Shown: in pieces, positions 8,928 to 20,613 of the stretch
How positions within the stretch are numbered: position 1 is the first letter of the stretch
How the letters are laid out: each line of letters opens with the position of its first letter
Assembly: GCA_002189035.1 (NCBI GenBank)
Contig: NEEC01000465.1
Location: 1 to 22,711 of the forward strand
Direction of reading: 5' to 3'
DNA from: Utricularia gibba
Lineage: Eukaryota > Streptophyta > Magnoliopsida > Lamiales > Lentibulariaceae
DNA length: 22,711 nt
Program-made: the position numbers and the translations under genes
The notes under the pieces: generated by a model
The model's input: only the letters and a program-made list of their open reading frames with translations
What the model was told of the DNA's origin: nothing
Database searches by the model: none

Positions 8928-11900
8928 TGTGCCACAAAGTGGCCACCACGTTCGCGACGATGCGACTTGGAACACCAAAATCGACGTGATTGTGATTTTC
9001 GGCTTGCAAAACATCTGCGTTTTTTCGGGTGATGTGAAATATGGGTTTTCGAGGCGATCTTTGCACATGCTTAGGGTGTGTCCCTACCGAAGCCTCATGG
9101 TTTCCTCGCACACCGTTCGGCATCTCGTCGATATCCTGAAGACCGTGATGAGTCACGCTGCGCCCGGAATACCGTTTCGAAGCTCGTTCCGAGCCGGTCA
9201 TCTTCCGTGTTGAAGCTTCTTCGTCCGAGGATGCATCAGAGCTCGAATTATCGCCTTCTATTAGCCTTCAGATGTGCCACAAAGTGGCCACCACGTTCGC
9301 GACGATGCGACTTTGGAACACCAAAATCGACGTGATTGTAATTTTCGGCTTGCAAAACATCTGCGTTTTTCGGGTGATGTGAAATATGGGTTTTCGAGGC
9401 GATCTTTGCACATGCTTAGGGTGTGTCCCTACCGAAGCCTCATGGTTTCCTCGCACACCGTTCGGCATCTCGTCGATATCCTGAAGACCGTGATGAGTCA
9501 CGCTGCGCCCGGAATACCGTTTCGAAGCTCGTTCCGAGCCGGTCATCTTCCGTGTTGAAGCTTCTTCGTCCGAGGATGCATCAGAGCTCGAATTATCGCC
9601 TTCTATTAGCCTTCAGATGTGCCACAAAGTGGCCACCACGTTCGCGACGATGCGACTTGGAACACCAAAATCGACGTTGTGATTTTCGGCTTGCAAAACA
9701 TCTGCGTTTTTTCGGGTGATGTGAAATATGGGTTTTCGAGGCGATCTTTGCACATGCTTAGGTGTGTCCCTACCCGAAGCCTCATGGTTTCCTCGCACAC
9801 CGTTCGGCATCTCGTCGATATCCTGAAGACCGTGATGAGTCACGCTGCGCCCGGAATACCGTTTCGAAGCTCGTTCCGAGCCGGTCATCTTCCGTGTTGA
9901 AAGCTTCTTCGTCCGAGGATGCATCAGAGCTCGAATTATCGCCTTCTATTAGCCTTCAGATGTGCCACAAAGGCCACCACGTTCGCGACGATGCGACTTG
10001 GAACACCAAAATCGACGTGATTGTGATTTTCGGCTTGCAAAACATCTGCGTTTTTTCGGGTGATGTGAAATATGGGTTTTCGAGGCGATCTTTGCACATG
10101 CTTAGGGTGTGTCCTACCGAAGCCTCATGGTTTCCTCGCACACCGTTCGGCATCTCGTCGATATCCTGAAGACCGTGATGAGTCACGCTGCGCCCGCATA
10201 CCGTTTCGAAGCTCGTTCCGAGCCGGTCATCTTCCGTGTTAAAGCTTCTTCGTCCGAGGATGCATCAGAGCTCGAATTATCGCCTTCTATTAGCCTTCAG
10301 ATGTGCCACAAAGTGGCCACCACGTTCGCGACGATGCGACTTGGAACACCAAATCGACGCGATTGTGATTTTCGGCTTGCAAAACATCTGCGTTTTTTCG
10401 GGTGATGTGAAATATGGGTTTTCGAGGCGATCTTTGCACATGCTTAGGGTGTGTCCCTACCCGAAGCCTCATGGTTTCCTCGCACACCGTTCGGCATCTC
10501 GTCGATATCCTGAAGACCGTGATGAGTCACGCTGCGCCCGGAATACCGTTTCGAAGCTCGTTCCGAGCCGGTCATCTTCCGTGTTGAAGCTTCTTCGTCC
10601 GAGATGCATCAGAGCTCGAATTATCGCCTTCTATTAGCCTTCAGATGTGCCACAAAGTGGCCACCACGTTCGCGACGATGCGACTTGAACACCAAAATCG
10701 ACGCGATTGTGATTTTCGGCTTGCAAAACATCTGCGTTTTTTCGGGTGATGTGAAATATGGGTTTTCGAGGCGATCTTTGCACATGCTTAGGGTGTGTCC
10801 CTACCGAAGCCTCATGGTTTCCTCGCACACCGTTCGGCATCTCGTCGATATCCTGAAGACCGTGATGAGTCACGCTGCGCCCGGAATACCGTTTCGAAGC
10901 TCGTTCCGAGCCGGTCATCTTCCGTGTTGAAGCTTCTTCGTCCGAGATGCATCAGAGCTCGAATTATCGCCTTCTATTAGCCTTCAGATGTGCCACAAAG
11001 TGGCCACCACGTTCGCGACGATGCGACTTGGAACACCAAAATCGACGTGATTGTAATTTTCGCTTGCAAAACATCTGCGTTTTTTCGGGTGATGTGAAAA
11101 ATGGGTTTTCGAGGCGATCTTTGCACATGCTTAGGGTGTGTCCCTACCGAAGCCTCATGGTTTCCTCGCACACCGTTCGGCATCTCGTCGATATCCTGAA
11201 GACCGTGATGAGTCACGCTGCGCCCCGAATACCGTTTCGAAGCTCGTTCCGAGCCGGTCATCTTCCGTGTTAAAGCTTCTTCGTCCGAGGATGCATCAGA
11301 GCTCGAATTATCGCCTTCTATTAGCCTTCAGATGTGCCACAAAGTGGCCACCACGTTCGCGACGATGCGACTTGGAACACCAAAATCGACACGATTGTGA
11401 TTTTCGGCTTGCAAAACATCTGCGTTTTTTCGGGTGATGTGAAAATATGGGTTTTCGAGGCGATCTTTGCACATGCTTAGGGTGTGTCCCTACCCGAAGC
11501 CTCATGGTTTCCTCGCACACCGTTCGGCATCTCGTCGATATCCTGAAGACCGTGATGAGTCACGCTGCGCCCGGAATACCGTTTCGAAGCTCGTTCCGAG
11601 CCGGTCATCTTCCGTGTTGAAGCTTCTTCGTCCGAGGATGCATCAGAGCTCGAATTATCGCCTTCTATTAGCCTTCAGATGTGCCACAAAGTGGCCACCA
11701 CGTTCGCGACGATGCGACTTGGAACACCAAAATCGACGATTGTGATTTTCGGCTTGCAAAACATCTGCGTTTTTCGGGTGATGTGAAATATGGGTTTTCG
11801 AGGCGATCTTTGCACATGCTTAGGGTGTGTCCCTACCGAAGCCTCATGGTTTCCTCGCACACCGTTCGGCATCTCGTCGATATCCTGAAGACCGTGATGA

Positions 11901-14900
11901 GTCACGCTGCGCCCGGAATACCGTTTCGAAGCTCGTTCCGAGCCGGTCATCTTCCGTGTTGAAGCTTCTTCGTCGAGGATGCATCAGAGCTCGAATTATC
12001 GCCTTCTATTAGCCTTCAGATGTGCCACAAAGTGGCCACCACGTTCGCGACGATGCGACTTGGAACACCAAAATCGACGATTGTGATTTTCGGCTTGCAA
12101 AACATCTGCGTTTTTTGGGTGATGTGAAATATGGGTTTTCGAGGCGATCTTTGCACATGCTTAGGGTGTGTCCCTACGAAGCCTCATGGTTTCCTCGCAC
12201 ACCGTTCGGCATCTCGTCGATATCCTGAAGACCGTGATGAGTCACGCTGCGCCCGGCATACCGTTTCGAAGCTCGTTCCGAGCCGGTCATCTTCCGTGTT
12301 TAAAGCTTCTTCGTCCGAGGATGCATCAGCTCGAATTATCGCCTTCTATTAGCCTTCAGATGCCACAAAGTGGCCACCACGTTCGCGACGATGCGACTTG
12401 GAACACCAAAATCGACGCGATTGTGATTTTCGGCTTGCAAAACATCTGCGTTTTTTTCGGGTGATGTGAAATATGGGTTTTCGAGGCGATCTTTGCACAT
12501 GCTTAGGGTGTGTCCCTACCCGAAGCCTCATGGTTTCCTCGCACACCGTTCGGCATCTCGTCGATATCCTGAAGACCGTGATGAGTCACGCTGCGCCCGG
12601 AATACCGTTTCGAAGCTCGTTCCGAGCCGGTCATCTTCCGTGTTGAAAGCTTCTTCGTCCGAGGATGCATCAGAGCTCGAATTATCGCCTTCTATTAGCC
12701 TTCAGATGTGCCACAAAGTGGCCACCACGTTCGCGACGATGCGACTTGGAACACCAAAATCGACGCGATTGTAATTTTCGGCTTGCAAAACATCTGCGTT
12801 TTTTCGGGTGATGTGAAATATGGGTTTTCGAGGCGATCTTTGCACATGCTTAGGGTGTGTCCCTACCGAAGCCTCATGGTTTCCTCGCACACCGTTCGGC
12901 ATCTCGTCGATATCCTGAAGACCGTGATGAGTCACGCTGCGCCCGGAATACCGTTTCGAAGCTCGTTCCGAGCCGGTCATCTTCCGTGTTGAAGCTTCTT
13001 CGTCCGAGGATGCATCAGAGCTCGAATTATCGCCTTATATTAGCCTTCAGATGTGCCACAAAGTGGCCACCACGTTCGCGACGATGCGACTTGGAACACC
13101 AAAATCGACGTGATTGTAATTTTCGGCTTGCAAAACATCTGCGTTTTTTCGGGTGATGTGAAATATGGGTTTTCGAGGCGATCTTTGCACATGCTTAGGG
13201 TGTGTCCCTACCGAAGCCTCATGGTTTCCTCGCACACCGTTCGGCATCTCGTCGATATCCTGAAGACCGTGATGAGTCACGCTGCGCCCGGAATACCGTT
13301 TCGAAGCTCGTTCCGAGCCGGTCATCTTCCGTGTTAAAGCTTCTTCGTCCGAGGATGCATCAGAGCTCGAATTATCGCCTTCTATTAGCCTTCAGATGTG
13401 CCACAAAGTGGCCACCACGTTCGCGACGATGCGACTTGGAACACCAAAATCGACGCGATTGTGATTTTCGGCTTGCAAAACATCTGCGTTTTTTTGGGTG
13501 ATGTGAAATATGGGTTTTCGAGGCGATCTTTGCACATGCTTAGGTGTGTCCCTACCCGAAGCCTCATGGTTTCCTCGCACACCGTTCGGCATCTCGTCGA
13601 TATCCTGAAGACCGTGATGAGTCACGCTGCGCCCGGAATACCGTTTCGAAGCTCGTTCCGAGCCGGTCATCTTCCGTGTTGAAAGCTTCTTCGTCCGAGG
13701 ATGCATCAGAGCTCGAATTATCGCCTTCTATTAGCCTTCAGATGTGCCACAAAGTGGCCACCACGTTCGCGACGATGCGACTTGGAACACCAAAATCGAC
13801 GATTGTGATTTTCGGCTTGCAAAACATCTGCGTTTTTTGGGTGATGTGAAATATGGGTTTTCGAGGCGATCTTTGCACATGCTTAGGGTGTGTCCCTACC
13901 GAAGCCTCATGGTTTCCTCGCACACCGTTCGGCATCTCGTCGATATCCTGAAGACCGTGATGAGTCACGCTGCGCCCGGAATACCGTTTCGAAGCTCGTT
14001 CCGAGCCGGTCATCTTCCGTGTTGAAGCTTCTTCGTCCGAGGATGCATAAGAGCTCGAATTATCGCCTTCTATTAGCCTTCAGATGTGCCACAAAGTGGC
14101 CACCACGTTCGCGACGATGCGACTTGAACACCAAATCGACGTGATTGTAATTTTCGGCTTGCAAAACATCTGCGTTTTTTCGGGTGATGTGAAATATGGG
14201 TTTTCGAGGCGATCTTTGCACATGCTTAGGGTGTGTCCCTACCGGAAGCCTCATGGTTTCCTCGCACACCGTTCGGCATCTCGTCGATATCCTGAAGACC
14301 GTGATGAGTCACGCTGCGCCCGGAATACCGTTTCGAAGCTCGTTCCGAGCCGGTCATCTTCCGTGTTGAAGCTTCTTCGTCCGAGATGCATCAGAGCTCG
14401 AATTATCGCCTTATATTAGCCTTCAGATGTGCCACAAAGTGGCCACCACGTTCGCGACGATGCGACTTGAACACCAAAATCGACGTGATTGTAATTTTCG
14501 GCTTGCAAAACATCTGCGTTTTTTCGGGTGATGTGAAATATGGGTTTTCGAGGCGATCTTTGCACATGCTTAGGGTGTGTCCCTACCGAAGCCTCATGGT
14601 TTCCTCGCACACCGTTCGGCATCTCGTCGATATCCTGAAGACCGTGATGAGTCACGCTGCGCCCGGAATACCGTTTCGAAGCTCGTTCCGAGCCGGTCAT
14701 CTTCCGTGTTGAAGCTTCTTCGTCCGAGGATGCATCAGAGCTCGAATTATCGCCTTATTAGCCTTCAGATGTGCCACAAAGTGGCCACCACGTTCGCGAC
14801 GATGCGACTTGGAACACCAAAATCGACGTGATTGTAATTTTCGGCTTGCAAAACATCTGCGTTTTTTGGGTGATGTGAAATATGGTTTTCGAGGCGATCT

Positions 14901-17862
14901 TGCACATGCTTAGGGTGTGTCCCTACCGAAGCCTCATGGTTTCCTCGCACACCGTTCGGCATCTCGTCGATATCCTGAAGACCGTGATGAGTCACGCTGC
15001 GCCCGGAATACCGTTTCGAAGCTCGTTCCGAGCCGGTCATCTTCCGTGTTGAAGCTTCTTCGTCCGAGGATGCATCAGAGCTCGAATTATCGCCTTCTAT
15101 TAGCCTTCAGATGCGCCACAAAGTGGCCACCACGTTCGCGACGATGCGACTTGGAACACCAAAATCGAGATTGTGATTTTCGGCTTGCAAAACATCTGCG
15201 TTTTTTCGGGTGATGTGAAATATGGGTTTTCGAGGCGATCTTTGCACATGCTTAGGGTGTGTCCCTACCCGAAGCCTCATGGTTTCCTCGCACACCGTTC
15301 GGCATCTCGTCGATATCCTGAAGACCGTGATGAGTCACGCTGCGCCCGGATACCGTTTCGAAGCTCGTTCCGAGCCGGTCATCTTCCGTGTTTGAAAGCT
15401 TCTTCGTCCGAGGATGCATCAGAGCTCGAATTATCGCCTTCTATTAGCCTTCAGATGTGCCACAAAGTGGCCACCACGTTCGCGACGATGCGACTTGGAA
15501 CACCAAAATCGACGTGATTGTGATTTTCGGCTTGCAAAACATCTGCGTTTTTTCGGGTGATGTGAAATATGGGTTTTCGAGGCGATCTTTGCACATGCTT
15601 AGGGTGTGTCCCTACCGAAGCCTCATGGTTTCCTCGCACACCGTTCGGCATCTCGTCGATATCCTGAAGACCGTGATGAGTCACGCTGCGCCCGGAATAC
15701 CGTTTCGAAGCTCGTTCCGAGCCGGTCATCTTCCGTGTTGAAAGCTTCTTCGTCCGAGGATGCATCAGAGCTCGAATTATCGCCTTCTATTAGCCTTCAG
15801 ATGTGCCACAAAGTGGCCACCACGTTCGCGACGATGCGACTTGAACACCAAAATCGACGTGATTGTAATTTTCGGCTTGCAAAACATCTGCGTTTTTTCG
15901 GGTGATGTGAAATATGGGTTTTCGAGGCGATCTTTGCACATGCTTAGGGTGTGTCCCTACCGAAGCCTCATGGTTTCCTCGCACACCGTTCGGCATCTCG
16001 TCGATATCCTGAAGACCGTGATGAGTCACGCTGCGCCCGGAATACCGTTTCGAAGCTCGTTCCGAGCCGGTCATCTTCCGTGTTGAATGCTTCTTCGTCC
16101 GAGGATGCATCAGAGCTCGAATTATCGCCTTCTATTAGCCTTCAGATGTGCCACAAAGTGGCCACCACGTTCGCGACGATGCGACTTGAACACAAAATCG
16201 ACGTGATTGTAATTTTCGGCTTGCAAAACATCTGCGTTTTTTGGTGATGTGAAATATGGGTTTTCGAGGCGATCTTTGCACATGCTTAGGGTGTGTCCCT
16301 ACCCGAAGCCTCATGGTTTCCTCGCACACCGTTCCATCTCGTCGATATCCTGAAGACCGTGATGAGTCACGCTGCGCCCGGATACCGTTTCGAAGCTCGT
16401 TCCGAGCCGGTCATCTTCCGTGTTGAAAGCTTCTTCGTCCGAGGATGCATCAGAGCTCGAATTATCGCCTTCTATTAGCCTTCAGATGTGCCACAAAGTG
16501 GCCACCACGTTCGCGACGATGCGACTTGGAACACCAAAATCGACGCGATTGTTTTCGGCTTGCAAAACATCTGCGTTTTTTCGGGTGATGTGAAATATGG
16601 GTTTTCGAGGCGATCTTTGCACATGCTTAGGGTGTGTCCCTACCGAAGCCTCATGGTTTCCTCGCACACCGTTCGGCATCTCGTCGATATCCTGAAGACC
16701 GTGATGAGTCACGCTGCGCCCGGAATACCGTTTCGAAGCTCGTTCCGAGCCGGTCATCTTCCGTGTTGAAGCTTCTTCGTCCGAGGATGCATCAGAGCTC
16801 GAATTATCGCCTTATATTAGCCTTCAGATGTGCCACAAAGTGGCCACCACGTTCGCGACGATGCGACTTGGAACACCAAAATCGACGTGATTGTAATTTT
16901 CGGCTTGCAAAACATCTGCGTTTTTTTCGGTGATGTGAAATATGGGTTTTCGAGGCGATCTTTGCACATGCTTAGGGTGTGTCCCTACCCGAAGCCTCAT
17001 GGTTTCCTCGCACACCGTTCGGCATCTCGTCGATATCCTGAAGACCGTGATGAGTCACGCTGCGCCCGGCATACCGTTTCGAAGCTCGTTCCGAGCCGGT
17101 CATCTTCCGTGTTTAAAGCTTCTTCGTCCGAGGATGCATCAGAGCTCGAATTATCGCCTTCTTAGCCTTCAGATGTGCCACAAGTGGCCACCACGTTCGC
17201 GACGATGCGACTTGGAACACCAAAATCGACGCGATTGTGATTTTCGGCTTGCAAAACATCTGCGTTTTTTCGGGTGATGTGAAATATGGGTTTTCGAGGC
17301 GATCTTTGCACATGCTTAGGGTGTGTCCCTACCCGAAGCCTCATGGTTTCCTCGCACACCGTTCGGCATCTCGTCGATATCCTGAAGACCGTGATGAGTC
17401 ACGCTGCGCCCATACCGTTTCGAAGCTCGTTCCGAGCCGGTCATCTTCCGTGTTGAAAGCTTCTTCGTCCGAGGATGCATCAGAGCTCGAATTATCGCCT
17501 TCTATTAGCCTTCAGATGTGCACAAAGTGGCCACCACGTTCGCGACGATGCGACTTGGAACACCAAAATCGACGTGATTGTAATTTTCGGCTTGCAAAAC
17601 ATCTGCGTTTTTTCGGGTGATGTGAAATATGGGTTTTCGAGGCGATCTTTGCACATGCTTAGGGTGTGTCCCTACCGAAGCCTCATGGTTTCCTCGCACA
17701 CCGTTCGGCATCTCGTCGATATCCTGAAGACCGTGATGAGTCACGCTGCGCCCGGAATACCGTTTCGAAGCTCGTTCCGAGCCGGTCATCTTCCGTGTTT
17801 GAAAGCTTCTTCGTCCGAGGATGCATCAGAGCTCGAATTATCGCCTTCTATTAGCCTTCAGA

Positions 17863-18206
17863 TGTGCCACAAAGTGGCCACCACGTTCGCGACGATGCGA
17901 CTTGGAACACCAAAATCGACGCGATTGTGATTTTCGGCTTGCAAAACATCTGCGTTTTTTCGGTGATGTGAAATATGGTTTTCGAGGCGATCTTTGCACA
18001 TGCTTAGGGTGTGTCCCTACCGAAGCCTCATGGTTTCCTCGCACACCGCTCGGCATCTCGTCGATATCCTGAAGACCGTGATGAGTCACGCTGCGCCCGG
18101 AATACCGTTTCGAAGCTCGTTCCGAGCCAGTCATCTTCCGTGTTGAATGCTTCTTCGTCCGAGAATGCATAAGAGCTCGAATTATCGCCTTCTATTAGCC
18201 TTCAGA
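17863..18206 (+). repeat. Substitution-rich monomer (copy 53)
   Basis: This copy has three base substitutions not seen in other copies: T to C at 18049 (CACCGCTCGG), G to A at 18129 (GAGCCAGTC) and G to A at 18164 (GAGAATGCAT). It also carries the recurrent variants GTTGAATGC and CATAAGAGC and has shortened CGGTGATG and ATATGGTTTT. Since private substitutions are scarce elsewhere, this is the most diverged unit and may be an older or less homogenised copy. It is immediately followed by the shortest and longest copies. Confidence 0.8.
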
Positions 18207-18543
18207 TGTGCCACAAAGTGGCCACCACGTTCGCGACGATGCGACTTGCACCAAAATCGACGTGATTGTAATTTTCGGCTTGCAAAACATCTGCGTTTTT
18301 TCGGGTGATGTGAAATATGGGTTTTCGAGGCGATCTTTGCACATGCTTAGGGTGTGTCCTACCGAAGCCTCATGGTTTCCTCGCACACCGTTCGGCATCT
18401 CGTCGATATCCTGAAGACCGTGATGAGTCACGCTGCGCCCAATACCGTTTCGAAGCTCGTTCCGAGCCGGTCATCTTCCGTGTTGAAAGCTTCTTCGTCC
18501 GAGGATGCATAAGAGCTCGAATTATCGCCTTATAGCCTTCAGA
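18207..18543 (+). repeat. Shortest monomer (copy 54, 337 bp)
   Basis: Losses include part of CTTGGAACACC (reads CTTGCACC), one C of GTCCC, two Gs of GCCCGGAATA (reads GCCCAATA), and several bases of CTTCTATTAGCC (reads CTTATAGCC). It carries CATAAGAGC. The nested dyad's inner stem is weakened by the loss of a C. Confidence 0.85.
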
Positions 18544-18894
18544 TGTGCCACAAAGTGGCCACCACGTTCGCGACGACGATGCGACTTGGAACACCAAAAT
18601 CGACGTGATTGTAATTTTCGGCTTGCAAAACATCTGCGTTTTTTCGGGTGATGTGAAATATGGGTTTTCGAGGCGATCTTTGCACATGCTTAGGGTGTGT
18701 CCCTACCGAAGCCTCATGGTTTCCTCGGCGCACACGTTCGGCATCTCGTCGATATCCTGAAGACCGTGATGAGTCACGCTGCGCCCGGAATACCGTTTCG
18801 AAGCTCGTTCCGAGCCGGTCATCTTCCGTGTTGAAAGCTTCTTCGTCCGAGGATGCATCAGAGCTCGAATTATCGCCTTCTATTAGCCTTCAGA
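18544..18894 (+). repeat. Longest monomer with two 3-bp insertions (copy 55, 351 bp)
   Basis: One extra CGA-type triplet makes GCGACGACGATGCG near 18570-18583, and CTCGGCGCACACG near 18725-18737 has three extra bases relative to CTCGCACACCG, with one C lost. The first looks like a simple triplet duplication by slippage. These are the largest insertions in the window, where short deletions are far more common. Confidence 0.85.
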
Positions 18895-19239
18895 TGTGCC
18901 ACAAAGTGGCCACCACGTTCGCGACGATGCGACTTGGAACACCAAAATCGACGCGATTGTAATTTTCGGCTTGCAAAACATCTGCGTTTTTTCGGGTGAT
19001 GTGAAATATGGGTTTTCGAGGCGATCTTTGCACATGCTTAGGGTGTGTCCCTACCGAAGCCTCATGGTTTCCTCGCACACCGTTCGGCATCTCGTCGATA
19101 TCTGAAGACCGTGATGAGTCACGCTGCGCCCGGAATACCGTTTCGAAGCTCGTTCCGAGCCGGTCATCTTCCGTGTTGAATGCTTCTTCGTCCGAGGATG
19201 CATCAGAGCTCGAATTATCGCCTTCTATTAGCCTTCAGA

Positions 19240-19580
19240 TGTGCCACAAAGTGGCCACCACGTTCGCGACGATGCGACTTGGAACACCAAAATCGACGTG
19301 ATTGTAATTTTCGGCTTGCAAAACATCTGCGTTTTTTTCGGGTGATGTGAAATATGGGTTTTCGAGGCGATCTTTGCACATGCTTAGGGTGTGTCCCTAC
19401 CGAAGCCTCATGGTTTCCTCGCACACCCGTTCGGCATCTCGTCGATATCCTGAAGACCGTGATGAGTCACGCTGCGAATACCGTTTTGAAGCTCGTTCGA
19501 GCCGGTCATCTTCCGTGTTGAAAGCTTCTTCGTCCGAGGATGCATAGAGCTCGAATTATCGCCTTCTATTAGCCTTCAGA
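19240..19580 (+). repeat. Monomer with multiple private changes (copy 57, 341 bp)
   Basis: GCGCCCGGAATA is reduced to GCGAATA. A C-to-T change at 19487 turns the TTCGAA palindrome into TTTGAA, a CpG-to-TpG change. GTTCCGAGCC has lost a C, CACACCCGTTC has gained a C, and GCATCAGAGC is shortened to GCATAGAGC. It shows both the indel load and a CpG transition. Confidence 0.8.
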
Positions 19581-20271
19581 TGTGCCACAAAGTGGCCACC
19601 ACGTTCGCGACGATGCGACTTGGAACACCAAATCGACGTGATTGTAATTTTCGGCTTGCAAAACATCTGCGTTTTTTCGGGTGATGTGAAATATGGGTTT
19701 TCGAGGCGATCTTTGCACATGCTTAGGGTGTGTCCTACCCGAAGCCTCATGGTTTCCTCGCACACCGTTCGGCATCTCGTCGATATCCTGAAGACCGTGA
19801 TGAGTCACGCTGCGCCCGGAATACCGTTTCGAAGCTCGTTCCGAGCCGGTCATCTTCCGTGTTTAATGCTTCTTCGTCCGAGGATGCATCAGAGCTCGAA
19901 TTATCGCCTTCTATTAGCCTTCAGATGTGCCACAAAGTGGCCACCACGTTCGCGACGATGCGACTTGGAACACCAAAATCGACGTGATTGTAATTTTCGG
20001 CTTGCAAAACATCTGCGTTTTTTCGGGTGATGTGAAATATGGGTTTTCGAGGCGATCTTTGCACATGCTTAGGGTGTGTCCCTACCGAAGCCTCATGGTT
20101 TCCTCGCACACCGTTCGGCATCTCGTCGATATCCTGAAGACCGTGATGAGTCACGCTGCGCCCGGAATACCGTTTCGAAGCTCGTTCCGAGCCGTCATCT
20201 TCCGTGTTGAATGCTTCTTCGTCCGAGGATGCATCAAGAGCTCGAATTATCGCCTTATATTAGCCTTCAGA

Positions 20272-20613
20272 TGCGCACAAAGTGGCCACCACGCGACGAT
20301 GCGACTTGGAACACCAAAATCGACGTGATTGTAATTTTCGGCTTGCAAAACATCTGCGTTTTTTTCGGGTGATGTGAAATATGGGTTTTCGAGGCGATCT
20401 TTGCACATGCTTAGGGTGTGTCCCTACTCGAAGCCTCATGGTTTCCTCGCACACCGTTCGGCATCTCGTCGATATCCTGAAGACCGTGATGAGTCACGCT
20501 GCGCCCGAATACCGTTTCGAAGCTCGTTCCGAGCCGGTCATCTTCCGTGTTGAAAGCTTCTTCGTCCGAGGATGCATCAGAGCTCGAATTATCGCCTTAT
20601 ATTAGCCTTCAGA
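20272..20613 (+). repeat. Monomer with a 4-bp deletion (copy 60, 342 bp)
   Basis: CCACCACGTTCGCGACG is reduced to CCACCACGCGACG near 20287-20299, removing TTCG or an equivalent between repeated CG steps. GCGCCACAAAG has lost a C. The copy carries CTACTCGAAG (C to T within the CCC tract), which is shared with copy 64 and partly with copy 61 (CTACTGAAG) but not seen to the left. Confidence 0.8.
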
